From: Septoria linicola
Lineage: Eukaryota > Ascomycota > Dothideomycetes > Mycosphaerellales > Mycosphaerellaceae
Assembly (NCBI GenBank): GCA_024114885.1
Contig: CP099424.1
Coordinates: 620,001-684,000 of the forward strand
Length of the DNA stretch: 64,000 bases
Reading direction: 5' to 3'
The translations under genes were made by a program, and so were the position numbers. The notes beneath the pieces were generated by a model. It was not told where the DNA came from and made no database searches. It saw only the letters and a list, made by a program, of their open reading frames with translations. Every line of letters begins with the position of its first letter. The first letter of the stretch is position 1. Of this stretch, positions 30,912 through 41,487 are shown piece by piece.

Positions 30912-32860
30912 ATACAATCACCTTCACCCGGCCTATGAGTACTAATGTGTCTAGAACGCTCTCTTTGGATCGATGCGCTTTGCATGAAACCAGCACGTAC
31001 ATGATATGTGATACGTTCAGGACGGAATGAGGTGACGAAGAATGCATGGAGTTGTCTCATTTCTAGACTGTTATCTCACGGGATGGACTTCTGGCTGGCA
31101 CGCAACCTTTGTTTTTGCGAGTGCATGGAGAAAAGCGGAAAGTACATTTTCAGGGTTTCCTTTCGAATGCGATCTGCTGTTCCGTGCATTATACGCTCCC
31201 CAGCTGTCGAGAGCGGACGCCTGGCTCATAGATTGTTTCCCACTGTAGCATACCATCTGGGAAGAGAGCCTATGGCGTTGCGTTGGAGCGGCTGGCGTGG
31301 TGGAAAGAGTGGCGGTTGTGTACTATCAGATTGGCAAAGCAAAACATGGGTTGAACAGTACAAATGTTGTTGGCATTCTCTCGTCCGTCCATTGTGTTTG
31401 GTGAGTAGACGTGCTGACTATGTAGGCAGACCACCGACTGTTAAGGCCCTTCATAGAGCAAAGGGTTTGACCTCACTACGAGTCGAATGTAGATCTCTCA
31501 AGCACGGATATTACCTAAGCGCGCCAGGTCGCTGATCTAGCCACGCTTAATTGACAGCGTAGCCCTTTGATCATGAGCGTGCTGACCATTGCACCATGAA
31601 GCCGGATATCGCAGAAGCGACTGCTGAGAGTATATCAAGTGTAGGGTAGGCGCTGACAAGATGCAGAGTGGGGAGGAAGAAGTGCGCGAAGCTGAGGCAG
31701 GAGCTCAACGACGGGATCTTGGCTAAACTTCAAATCTCACGTAGGCAGCAAAGATGAGTCTGGACGTAATGCGAGTTGATCACCGAGGTTTTGAGGACGC
31801 GAAATGTCGTTTGTGGCAGCGTTGGATGCGGCATCATGGGAAATCGAGTCCCAGACACGCCCGACGCGACATTCGAGCTTCTGTGGCGAGCGTTATGGCT
31901 GCTGCACGATGTAGCCGGGCGTTCGAGGAAGAAAGATGAATGATTGAAGCAAGACGCGAAGTGTCAAGGCTACCCGATGAGATGTGGGAAGACTGCGAGG
32001 ATCTTGTGGCCAGTTGAGCTGCGATCATGGGCGAAGCTTGCAACTTTTCGCAAGAGCTACGAGGTCAAGAAGTCGATTGACAGCTGATACATTGGTGGCC
32101 TTGGTCAAGCGCTGATCGACCAGTCAGCGTTCGCTGTGCAGCAAAGAAGCAATGAATGTCGTTTGGACTGATGGTGGGAGCTCAGATAAGAACTGCCACG
32201 GAGGTCAGGGCTGCAGCTACTCAGGTCTTCAATGGAGGTTGCCACAGCACTCGCATAGATGGTAAAGACGCTGAGATCCATGAACAAGCACGCGGGTCGT
32301 TTATGCGACTGGGGCGCTAACACGTGCAGGCGCTGACACCTCAGTCCAGGGTGTCAACACGCACGCCTCCGAATTGCGCCGATCAGCACTCATGCACGGC
32401 CTCTATACCACGTGCAGCTCGATCAATCAATGCATACTAGCAGGGAAGTTGTGGCTGGACAGATGATGACTCGTCCTCGAAAGAATGTTTGTTCACTTCA
32501 TTTCGCGCTAAGCTAATCCAGGCAAACAAAATGTGGACATCTCATTCGTCGTACCGACTCTCGAGGCTCCGCTATTACATGAATTACCTACCGCGCCTCA
32601 TCTAACAGCATCTGATTGGTGGTTCTCTGAAGTACAGCGTGCATGAAGGGTCGAAATGCACTGCGCACAGACAATTGTACTACCTGGCGACGACGACACT
32701 AGCTAGCCACCCTCTTTGCGAAGAATACTTAGGATTCCATCTTTGACTCCGAACTTGAACTTCTTTCATCCACTCCAAACCACAAAGCTGACCTCGACAT
32801 CTTGAGACAAAGAGAACATATCACAACAAACACATCAGTCTCTTTGTCACCAACACCACA
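30912..32860. other. Gene-free region
   Basis: About 1.9 kb. The long frame 31008-31535 starts within the SR gene's 3' region and has no domain. Around 31565-31610 the minus strand resembles a tRNA D-arm (TGGTGCAATGGTCAGCAC) but no matching acceptor or T-arm follows. The stretch from 32700 to 32860 is the promoter and leader of the next gene. Confidence 0.35.
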
Positions 32861-33621
32861 ATGTCAGCTTCGTCAGCCCTCGTCGCCGCCGGCGCCCCAG
32901 GCCTATCCGCCAACGCACCATTCCGCCTGCTCGATCTTCCGCTCGAGCTTGTCAATCGCGTCCTGCAGTTCAGCCTAGTCGTCAGCAGCAAAGACGACCC
33001 TATCCTCCCAAGATCTCGCGGCTGGTTCAAGTGCGAGGATGGAGAATATCGTCTTGTTCTCACTTTTCAACACTTCCTTGACCACGACCACTCCAGTGCT
33101 CGGGCCCTAATCCAGCCTCCGATTACTCGTGTCAATTCCTTACTCCGCCGTGAGGGTAAGTGACCCGAAGCAGTCTATCAATCTCATCATCATACTAACA
33201 GTCTTTAGGCCTCAAGATCTTCTACTACAAGAATTTCTTCCGCACCTACCAGTGGAATGATTCCGCCCCTGCCATGTACGAGTGGCTCACCTGCATCGGC
33301 GACAATGCCAAGATGATCGAGAACCTCACTGTCGAAATGCACCCAGCCGGCTTGTGGCCGGATCGTGAATTTCCTCATGGAATCGATTCCCTTGCCATCT
33401 ACGAGCTCATGCATGACTTCACTCTTCTGGACACTTTCTACCGCCAAATCACAGACAAAGACGAACTTAAGCGTGCTTGTTGCTCTGACCCTGATCTTCT
33501 GTTCGACATGTCCTTTGGCAAGAAGGGCAAGAAGGGCAAGCCAGAAGAATGGGTCAAAGTCAGCAAGATCACATTCGATCAGTACCGCCAGAAGTACGGC
33601 TCAACCGGTCTCACGAATTAA
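32861..33621 (+). CDS. Hypothetical protein with F-box-like N-terminus
   Basis: Two exons (32861..33155, 33209..33621) with a 53-bp intron encode 235 residues. Residues about 20-40 (FRLLDLPLELVNRVLQFSLV) have the LPxELxxxIL form of an F-box, though shortened. The remainder, with KIFYYKNFFRTYQW, MIENLTVEMHPAG and YELMHDFTLLDTFYRQI, looks like the beta/alpha body of lineage-specific Dothideomycete proteins that carry such F-box-like starts. A basic GKKGKKGK loop sits near residue 205. If it is an F-box protein it would recruit substrates to an SCF ubiquitin ligase; that is inference. A duplicated hairpin-forming repeat begins 12 bp after the stop codon. Confidence 0.75.
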
Positions 33622-33632
33622 CATGAACCTTC

Positions 33633-33829
33633 AAACTATTGCATCGACCAGTGTCTGCGAGCCACCCGTATGGGAAGCGGCGGCTGGGAAATCAAAGCAA
33701 AGCATACATAACAAGAACTGATCAGCGAACAAAGACCCAAAAATGGGCATCATCCAAAACTACTGCTTCCACCAGTGTCTGCGAGCCGCCCGTATGGGTA
33801 GCGGCGGCTGGGCGAAAGACGCAAAGCAT
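33633..33829. repeat. Pair of 73-bp imperfect direct repeats with hairpin core
   Basis: Two copies, 33633-33705 and 33757-33829, repeat at a 124-bp interval. The core shared almost exactly is ACCAGTGTCTGCGAGCC plus CCCGTATGGG plus AGCGGCGGCTGGG. In the second copy AGCCGCC and GGCGGCT form a perfect 7-bp inverted repeat around a 12-base loop; the first copy has one mismatch in the stem. The shared GCAAAGCAT closes both copies. They fall immediately 3' of the F-box-like gene and between it and the convergent P450, so they may be part of a 3' untranslated region or a terminator-like element. Confidence 0.75.
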
Positions 33830-33936
33830 GTCCGTCACAAAAAGTGGCGGCGAACAGCGCATTGCTTGTAGCATCTGAAATTAATGAATTTGCAAATAAC
33901 TTGTACTACCATGTTCGCTGCCCTTCTAATGTGATA

Positions 33937-35627
33937 CTACTGAACAGGCGTGACATGTAGTTTGAGGGGCTGTAGCTCCCACAGGACCTGGCGGTTGTTA
34001 GTCTTGATCATGAATGCGACGACTTGAGCTGAACATACGTAGAAGCGTGCATCCTCCACCCAAGTAGCATGATCGCCATCGAGTTCAAAGTCGAAGTGCC
34101 AGATGAGTTTTGCCAGGATAAGACGAGCTTCCGCAAGAGCGAGTCTGTAGACACCATCAGCACAATACCACACGTCCTTGTAGGAACAAGACTCACAGCT
34201 TGCCAATACAATTCCTCGGACCCATACTAAACGGCTTCAAAATATCATCCGCACGCCTCCCACAAGCCTTTTGCACTTCCGAATCGACCCATCTTTCAGG
34301 TCGAAACTCCATCGCATTGTCGAAGAAGCGGTTCGACCTGCCCATGAACCACTGTCCCATGGAAACATACGTATCACCTGGGATGAAATTTCCATCGATG
34401 ACATGGCCTTCCTTTGGAGTAAGTCGTGGCGTGATGAAACTGGCAGTTGGGAATATTCGCAAATTCTCGTCGAGGACCGCTTTGAGGTAGGGTAGATCTG
34501 CGATGGCTTTGAGCGTGATGTCTTCGCTTTGGGAGAAAGTGCCTCGGATTTCGTCTTTGAGTTTTTGCATTGCGCGAGGGGTTTTGCAGAGGTTGTAGAA
34601 TGTTGCTGTGAGTGTTGTTGCTGTTGTTTCGGCGCCTCCGCCGACGATCAGGATTGAGTTGGAGAGGATTTCTTTCTCGGTGAGGCGGTCGCCGCCTTTC
34701 ATTTCGCGGAGCATGAGGCCGATGATATCTGGTCGTTTGCCAGAGGTGGTTTCGGAAGAGATGTCGTCTTCTCGTGCGAGCCGGGCGTCGACGGCGTTTT
34801 TGGCTGTTTCAAAGAATTTCTCCTGCTTTTGCCTTGCGGATGCGGGCATGATTACTCGTAGCCAGCTCATTTTGACGCCGAAGCGTTTGAACTGGTTGAC
34901 TGCGGCACCTATCTTGAGGATGTGCATCAAGTACGATGGCCATTCGTGGAGTCGACGCTTCTTCAGACAATCAAACTCTTGATCAAGAGCCAGCTGACCG
35001 ATAACATCGTTGAGAACCCATAGGAACCACTCGACCATGTTCTGGCTGCCTTCTTTGCTCGCGTCCCTGAGCTGAGTGCACAAAAGCTCGGCATAACGCT
35101 GCATCACAGGCTCGACTTCTGATACTCCGGCGTTGAGGAAAGCTGGGCCTGCAAGTCTCCTCACGCGCATATGCTCAAGATCTGGAGCCGTGATCATGCT
35201 CGTGGGCATCCTTCCTGATTCATCTTGGCCGAAATGAAAACGAGACTTGACGAGCTGAGGACGAGAGTTGTAGATCTCCGGCCATGCTTCTGGGGCTGTG
35301 AAGGAGAGCTCGTCAGGTGCAATGCGCACGGTATGTCCATATTTTTCGTGAATTGCTGCAATGTGCTGGTAGAGATCTCCCGAAGCATGATGGTACGAGT
35401 TCACGAGGCGACTTGCTCTCCATAGAAGTGGTCCGGGATACTTGGCCAAAGGATGGAAGGGTGAGATGTTGTAAAGCACTTTTAGTACTGCTAGTACAAT
35501 GCCCTACACAACATTAGTGTGGTATGTCGAGCGTCGTATAAACGTGACCTACTGCAAGTAGCAACTTGCCTATAAGCAAGAGAGCTAGCGTACCATAGTG
35601 CAGTACGCCACCTACAAGGGACGACAT
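33937..35627 (-). CDS. Cytochrome P450 monooxygenase
   Basis: Four exons: complement(35553..35627), (34197..35503), (34039..34144), (33937..33987); introns of 49, 52 and 51 bp, the last with a GACTAAC branch site. 512 residues. The short first exon plus the start of exon 2 encodes the membrane anchor (GTLALLLIGKLLLA, then GIVLAVLKVLY). The proline-rich hinge is HPLAKYPGPLLWR. Motifs: I-helix LIVGGGAETTATTL, K-helix DENLRIFP (ExxR), MEFRPERW, and the haem loop PFSMGPRNCIGK with the Cys ligand at 457. It is an ER-bound E-class fungal P450 resembling the pisatin demethylase/isotrichodermin hydroxylase-like groups, but the substrate is unknown. No other secondary-metabolism gene lies beside it, so detoxification or a stand-alone oxidation is as likely as a pathway role. 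Confidence 0.92.
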
Positions 35628-36943
35628 TGCGAGTGAACGGCACAGGGAATGACAAACAACGAACGAGCGTCTTTCAATTAGTCGGGCTGAAGTCGTTCAT
35701 ATCAGCGCGGGCCGCGGCAAAGGATCATAGCTTGTCAAAAAGTTGTGAGCAGTAGAGGGGTAGCCGGAGCCTTGGAACTCCGTACAGGACTCATTGTGAA
35801 ACCTGGACAAGAACTCTTTCGCAATCACCTAAGAGAGCTTAGCAGTGCGAATAGGCTTCTGTACGAGTGCGAGGACATCGCTGCCAAGATGCGCGAAATT
35901 TCCCCGTTCAGGCAATTTGCAAGGATCGGCCTCAACTTTTCTTAGAGGGCAGAACTGCATATCTTGTACTTGTGCTATGCGATATGCGGGTGCCGACGTG
36001 CTGTCTGTGAGTGTGTGATAAGCAATGTTGTGTGACAGCATGACAGTGTCAGGGTTCCGCCTTGTCGCGTCCGCGAGTCGTGGGATGCGACTCGCCGGGA
36101 TGTATGTTGGGTCAGCAGTATCCTGCACTGCGTGGGCACGACCAGCTTGTTGGTATATAATTGAAATAGATGCCATCCACTATTTTGATGTGCTAAACGC
36201 CCTTTTGGCAGCAGAGATGACAAGTCCTCGAAGGCGTTTGGCTGGGCACACACTCTTGCCAAATGTTCTCAGACACCTGTACTTCCCTTTGAGCCCTTCC
36301 ATCGATAGTCACCACAGTTCACCATCGCCTTGTCGCGTTGCCAAGCTTCACTTTGTGAGTCTTCACAGCTATCAGTCTTGTAGCTTGATCACATTCAGAA
36401 GTGGCTCAAGCGAGCTCTCTGCATGTAATAGAAGGTAGCTCCTGGGGAAGAGGTGTACAATATCACTGACCGAGACCATGACGTGCACAAGATAAGGTTG
36501 CTACTACGTGGGCAGCCAGACCCATTCCAATAACTACAAAATGTCCATCCCTGGGTATCGACACGTCAAGCGATGATTTCATATCTTGGACCTGCTCACG
36601 TTTATGCTGAGCTGTTGCTGCAACATAGGGAACTTTCGCTACCACGCTCGCTGCTCTTGCCACAAGCATGGCTGATTGGTTCTAGCTCGTTCCCTGATGC
36701 ATGTAGCACACAGAATTGGTCCAACACGGAAGCCAGTCCCCGAAGCAACGTCGTGAATGGTGACTTGAATCACGAGAGCACATTGCTCGCCTCTTCAACC
36801 GCTGGTAGCATGACTTATGCACAAGATATAGCATACTGCGTGATGAAAGTCTTCGTTTCCATGGCCTCGACTTCCCTTTCTCGGATGTCTCATGTTTTGC
36901 GTGCCTGAAATTGGTGCTCAAGTGGCGTGCGACCGCTGCCCAT
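35628..36943. other. Gene-free region
   Basis: About 1.3 kb containing the P450 promoter. The frames at 35829-36176, 36025-36438 and 36573-36908 have no recognisable domain and overlap frames of the other strand. Nothing else is seen. Confidence 0.35.
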
Positions 36944-37552
36944 TCAGTTTGATAGATCGAACTCCCAGATCAGCGTGCCATAACGTTCTTCGAACTTCCA
37001 ATTTTGGCGCGATGTTCTTTCTATGCACTCGAGTTTGTGCCTAGCTTGCGTGCGCAAGTGTCCAAACGTCGTGCCGACAATACTGTAGGGGTATCCAACC
37101 CCTATCCGAGACCACTGCGCAACTAGACGTGTTGTTCTAACGTCAAGTGGCGGCTGGGTAAGATACATGCCATCGCATGAAAGTCGTGCTGCGGTGTCTA
37201 TGGATGGAAAGCAGCGGATCGTGCCCGGTGTATCATAGACCCTAGGCCCAGGGACATTGCTCACTAAAAGGGGGTTGAAGAGGACAAGACTGCTTCCTTC
37301 TGGAAAGTCTTGCTCGTGCGTTGATAGTGGTCCATGACGTGTCACAATGGTAGTAGTGCCGAAATTTGGACGACCATGCAAACTGGCATCCATATCTTCA
37401 GCCTGCGCAGGGACCAAGTAGAGGGCGCGTTTGAGATGGAGAGATCCCGCGATGACATTGCAGAAGCTCTTGCATGCGCGCTACGAGAAGAGAATGTCCT
37501 TAGTGGACAGACTGAGAGGTATGGCTTCCAATAGCTCGACAGTGTCCCACAC
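36944..37552 (-). pseudogene. F-box protein pseudogene, paralogue of its neighbour
   Basis: This stretch aligns over its length with the intact F-box gene at 37739-38344. Its N-terminal part reads TVELLEAIPLSLSTKDILFS, then TAG at 37483-37481, then CKSFCNVIAGSLHLKRALYL, against STVELLETILANLPTKDLLL-SQ and HLRRALYL in the intact copy. The stop stands where the intact gene has Gln, a single CAG to TAG change. No in-frame ATG is found just before the F-box. Beyond the stop the frame continues open for over 170 codons (NPLLVSNVPG, LSCDGMYLTQPPLDV) to 36944. If translated from the internal region, the product would lack the F-box and could not join an SCF ligase. Divergence between copies is large, so the duplication is not recent. 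Confidence 0.7.
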
Positions 37553-37738
37553 TTGTTGGTGGCCATGCGGCAGGTATTGTGATGATAGAAGGCATACCCT
37601 CAGATTCGCGGCTCCGGCTTTGTAGACTCCGAGAGTTTGCTCAGAATCCAACAAAAAGTCGCCCTGTCAGCTTCGAGAAGCCGCCAGCTGGCTGCAAACA
37701 CCCAGTTGAGGCGAAGCGCCGTGCGAGTGCTTTGTCCT

Positions 37739-38344
37739 TCACCAAAGATCAAAGAGAAACCGACTGTTCTCTGCCAAGTTGACTACATCATACATCCTGC
37801 CCTCTTGCCTCAGCCACTGCTCAATCTTCGCCCGACAAGCCGCACGTATCTGCCCGAACGTCTGCGCCCTCTCAAGCTGGTCAATGTACAATTCAGTCAT
37901 GCTTGCTGGAGCAGGAAAGCCGCTAAAATCGCGTGGGATCCCCACGAGAATACGAATGGAAAACACTTTCCATGGAGGGAGCGTGATGTACATCTGATCA
38001 CAGGACAGGCGTGGAAGATCAGATACCAGCGCTGCAGGGTTGATCACAGCGTACCGAACGCTTGTATTGACACCGTTGACGAGGAGAGGATTGAGCACAA
38101 CTGAGGCCGGGATCCCGGAAGCGGTGTAGCTGAATCTTTCGTGGAAGAGGCTATGAAGTGTTTCGTCGATATCACCAGGCTGTCCCGGAGATAAGTACAG
38201 AGCCCGCCTGAGATGGATCGATCCCTGGATTGTGTTGCGGAAGGTGGTCGAGACACGTTGTGATAAGAGAAGATCTTTGGTCGGTAAGTTCGCCAGTATC
38301 GTCTCGAGTAGCTCCACGGTGCTGAACACTGTTGCGGCTGCCAT
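37739..38344 (-). CDS. F-box domain protein
   Basis: Single exon, 201 residues. The F-box occupies residues about 5-45: VFSTVELLETILANLPTKDL followed by LLSQRVSTTFRNTIQGS, with the usual hydrophobic pattern and the conserved Arg/Val of the second helix. HLRRALYLSP follows, a segment common to a large Dothideomycete family of short F-box proteins. The rest (VLNPLLVNGV, LSCDQMYITLPPW, ARAACRAKIEQWL-like helix) is family-specific without a known fold. Such proteins bind Skp1 and select targets for SCF ubiquitin ligases; the target here is unknown. A disabled paralogue lies directly downstream in the same orientation, so the pair arose by tandem duplication. Confidence 0.82.
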   Translation of the reverse strand: MAAATVFSTVELLETILANLPTKDLLLSQRVSTTFRNTIQGSIHLRRALYLSPGQPGDIDETLHSLFHERFSYTASGIPASVVLNPLLVNGVNTSVRYAVINPAALVSDLPRLSCDQMYITLPPWKVFSIRILVGIPRDFSGFPAPASMTELYIDQLERAQTFGQIRAACRAKIEQWLRQEGRMYDVVNLAENSRFLFDLW

Positions 38345-38684
38345 GTTGTCGTCTTTCTTGGTGTCAGAGAGAAGATAATGTTGCGAAGTCGAAGATCAAG
38401 TTGAAGGTTGAGCTGATCGCTGTTGCCCTATCGGGCGACTGAAGTTCGTGCCTGCCGCCTGACACATGTCTTGGCTCGAAGAAAGGTGAAGCTGCTGCTG
38501 GAAGCAGATGGGAAGTAGAGGCCGACGCTCATCGCATCAGGCCTGAAATACTTGTACATTACTATCAACACACCTCTTACACTAGGTGAACGCCGTCTCC
38601 GATGCAACCCGTTCAGATTCCGGGGCCAAGAACCCTTCCCAATTCAATAATAACCCATTTTCAACCCCGCGCTTTTCTGTCGCT
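38345..38684. other. Spacer between F-box gene and ERG6
   Basis: 340 bp holding the F-box gene promoter and the ERG6 3' end. No additional feature is seen. Confidence 0.35.
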
Positions 38685-39827
38685 CTACTTCTTTGCTGGC
38701 TTGCGTCCAACCATGAGGTACATGGGCGTGAAGAGCTTCTCCTTACCACCGGCGACCAGGCAGTCAGCTGCCAACGCCAACGAGTCGGCAGTTTTTTGCG
38801 TGCCCTTTGGTGCCAAGCCGATCGTCTCGAGTCCACCAACGAATCTATGCACAATTCCACGTCCAAGATGCGTCATGCGCACAAGCGTTGGAAAGTCCCA
38901 GATGCTCTGCATGTACTTCAATTGTCCCGACAATGGCCAGTACCATGGGTACTCATCAGGCCTGTCTGCCATATCCTCGTTTAGCTCCAAGTCAAACCCA
39001 GCGGCCTTCATCGCCTTGAGGGCAACGTCAATTTTCTCCATGTTCGAAATACCGTCTCCTTGCTCGATGCCTAGTCGGATTTCGCGGTGGTGTGGGTTGT
39101 CGTTGTCGTAGGCGTCGGTCATGAGCCACTCGTACACACCAAAGACACCTCCTGGCTTCAGCACACGGAAGATCTCGCTGTAGATGCCCTCGAGCGAAGG
39201 AGCGTGTACTGTCGCCTCGATGGCGTAGACTGCGTCGAATGTGTTGTCCTCGAACGACATTTGCATGAAATCGCCCTTGACGTAGTTCAACTTGTGGTCG
39301 AGACCCTCCTTCTTCGCGTAAGCCGTCGCACGCTCGATCTGGTAGTCGTTGTTGTTCAACCCTGTAATGTTTGCGCCGGAGAACTTGCAGATCTCACGCG
39401 CAGGGCCACCAACACCACATCCGACATCGAGGACTTTTTGGTTTTCCTGCAGATTCATCTTCAAGGCTAGGTAGTGCTCGTGTCGTGCAATGGCTTGACG
39501 GAAAGGCTCGCCCTTGGAAAAACGGCAAAAATGAAAAGAGCCACCCCAGCCATATTCGTAGAGATCAGTCGCGAGGTTGTAGTAGTGGCGGGTGAGGGTA
39601 GCATATTCGTCGCGGCGGGCTTTGCGAGTCTCCTCGGTCTCCTCTGCAGAAGCCTTGTTGTCCCAGTGCTTGAAGTACTCGTCGACGGCTGCCTTTTGCG
39701 CATCCTTGTTCTTGCCCATTGCCGCGTAGAGACCACCACGTCCCTCGCCGGTCTTGCCATGCAGCGCCTGCTTGAACTGAGCATCGCGCTCCTTGTCTTC
39801 CTTTTCGAGTTGAGTGGGGCCGGCCAT
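38685..39827 (-). CDS. ERG6: Sterol 24-C-methyltransferase
   Basis: Single exon, 380 residues, the normal size for fungal Erg6. It transfers a methyl group from AdoMet to C-24 of zymosterol-type sterols in ergosterol synthesis, at the ER or lipid droplets. Visible landmarks: the sterol-binding region YEYGWGGSFHFCRFSKGE (known as region I in this family), the AdoMet motif KVLDVGCGVGGPAREI, TGLNNNDYQIERA, YAIEATVHAPSLEGIYSEIF and FRVLKPGGVFGVYEW, then the C-terminal sterol methyltransferase domain with GIVHRFVGGLETIGLAPKGT. There is no membrane segment. It shares a 428-bp divergent promoter with the splicing factor SLT11, which contains an E-box flanked by GATA sites. Absence of introns is usual for ERG6 in many ascomycetes. 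Confidence 0.97.
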   Translation of the reverse strand: MAGPTQLEKEDKERDAQFKQALHGKTGEGRGGLYAAMGKNKDAQKAAVDEYFKHWDNKASAEETEETRKARRDEYATLTRHYYNLATDLYEYGWGGSFHFCRFSKGEPFRQAIARHEHYLALKMNLQENQKVLDVGCGVGGPAREICKFSGANITGLNNNDYQIERATAYAKKEGLDHKLNYVKGDFMQMSFEDNTFDAVYAIEATVHAPSLEGIYSEIFRVLKPGGVFGVYEWLMTDAYDNDNPHHREIRLGIEQGDGISNMEKIDVALKAMKAAGFDLELNEDMADRPDEYPWYWPLSGQLKYMQSIWDFPTLVRMTHLGRGIVHRFVGGLETIGLAPKGTQKTADSLALAADCLVAGGKEKLFTPMYLMVGRKPAKK

Positions 39828-40255
39828 GTTGAATATGTGCAGATGTGTGAGGAGGGAGGATCAAGTGAAGTTTAGTGGTGGTGTGGAGGGAGCGTGCAGA
39901 CACAGATAAGTAGTAATTCGTTGCCTCTCAATGGCCCAAATCTTACGACAGAACTGGCCGCTCAACAAAAACATCGAACCATGACCCCAAAGGGGTCCAG
40001 CTAGCGCGGCAGGAACGAGTCTAGCGCGCATCCGAATCTCGGGCAGGTACGAGTGGCTTATCAGACGACTGTCACGTGGCGATAAGAGGAGCAGAAGTCG
40101 CGACTCGGATTTCTAGACGTCTGCGACTCCAACATACCAACGACGTCAACACCACCTGGACTGCTCATACAAGATTTGACTCTGGAACATCCGCAGTCAT
40201 ATAATCACAGTGAAGGGCTCGCACTACCACATAATTCTGGGCCAAATCTGCCAAA
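39828..40255. promoter_or_regulatory. Divergent promoter (ERG6 / SLT11)
   Basis: A 428-bp region between two divergent starts. The segment 40057-40086 is a near-symmetric element: CTTATC, then CACGTG (40073-40078), then GATAAG. CACGTG is a bHLH-binding E-box and the GATA sites face each other across it. No TATA box is seen for either gene. Confidence 0.5.
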
Positions 40256-41487
40256 ATGCCACCACAAGTGAGTCTACAAGAACAACCTTCTTGCTGTACA
40301 CCACTAACACACCACAGATCAAGCAAGATCTGAACAGATCCGGCTGGGAAACGACCGATCTTCCCTCCGTCTGCGAGAAATGCCTTTCCGATAACCCATA
40401 CGTCCAGATGCTCAAGGAAGACTACGGCGAGGCTTGCAAACTTTGCACACGACCTTTCACTGTCTTCCGCTGGAAAGCCGATCGCACTGCCCGTCAAAAA
40501 CGAACTGGGATATGTCTTACATGCGCGCGACTCAAGAATTGCTGTCAGTGCTGTATGCTCGATTTGAGCTTCGGCCTGCCCATCACGATTCGAGATGCTG
40601 CGTTGAAAATGGTTGCACCTGGTCCGCAATCCGAAATCAACCGCGAGTACTTTGCGCAAAACAATGAGAGGGAGATTGAGGAAGGGAGAGGATTGGAGGG
40701 TTACAGCAAGACGGAGGAAAAGGGAAGAGAGCTTTTGAGACGGCTGGCAAACAGTGAGCCATACTACAAGAAACAGAGGAGATTGGAAGCGGAGGAACAG
40801 GAAGAGGGCGGCCAGAAACTGTTGGAAGGAGGTGAGGCACATACGGCAGGGCCGATCAGGACACAGGACTCGCGCGGGAAGTCTGCGTACGGATCAGCTT
40901 ATGGACCACCGGTTGCACGAGGTGGAGGTGCAGCTGGCGCTCGAGGTGGGCGAGGTGGAGCGAGAGGCGGCAAAGGATTCCCATCTGGCGCTGCGCTTCC
41001 TCCCAAACCGCAAGATATTGCGCCACCAGCAGACAAGAACATCACGAGTCTATTCGTGACTGGTGTCGAGGACGATCTGCCCGAGCACGCTATTCGAGAA
41101 CACTTCTCACAGCACGGCGCGTTGCGATCACTCATCTGCAGCCATCGTTCACATTGCGCTTTTGTCAACTACATGGACCGAGAAGGAGCAGAGAAGGCGG
41201 CAAAGGCATTTCAAGGGCGAGCTGTGGTGAAGGGTGTGCCACTACGAGTTCAGTGGGGCAAGCCAAAGCCACTGGACAATATGGATCGCGACCAGAGAAT
41301 GGAGAACGCGAGGGCAGGAAGGCAGGCAGGCGCTGGGTCGAAGGCAGTAGCGGGGCCAGCAGGCAGGAAAGCCATAGCAGGGTCTGCTGCTAATGCACCG
41401 GCTGCCAACGACTTTGACAGTCTCGCAGCTGTAGCGCCACCTCCGGGCCAAGGAGACGTCGAATATGCGTCGCTGGCGGGAGAGTAG
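40256..41487 (+). CDS. SLT11: Pre-mRNA-splicing factor SLT11/ECM2 (RBM22 homologue)
   Basis: Two exons: a 12-nt first exon (40256..40267, coding MPPQ) and 40318..41487, with a 50-bp intron; 393 residues. The N-terminal third carries the paired zinc-binding Cys clusters of this family: SVCEKCLSDNPYVQM, EACKLCTRPFTVFRW, GICLTCARLKNCCQCCMLDL. A charged linker and a Gly/Arg/Ala-rich stretch (about 225-260) lead to one RRM with TSLFVTGVEDDLPEHAIREH and HCAFVNYMDREGAEKAA. The C-terminus is Ala/Gly-rich. Slt11/Ecm2/Cwf5 contacts U6 snRNA and intron RNA in the activated spliceosome. The tiny first exon is typical for the family's start: the longer in-frame reading upstream of 40256 runs through the intron and is not used. 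Confidence 0.93.

Noticed and set aside
30340..30917. Long minus-strand frames opposite the SR protein tail
   Set aside because: They are antisense shadows of the repetitive Arg/Gly/Tyr-coding exon; their His/Val/Arg or Trp-rich composition is an artefact of its codon bias.
31008..31535. 175-codon frame after the SR protein gene
   Set aside because: It has no recognisable domain and a chance-like composition, and lies in the likely 3' untranslated region.
31565..31610. tRNA-like D-arm on the minus strand (TGGTGCAATGGTCAGCAC)
   Set aside because: The D-stem pairs, but no anticodon stem, T-arm or complementary acceptor strand follows at the needed distances.
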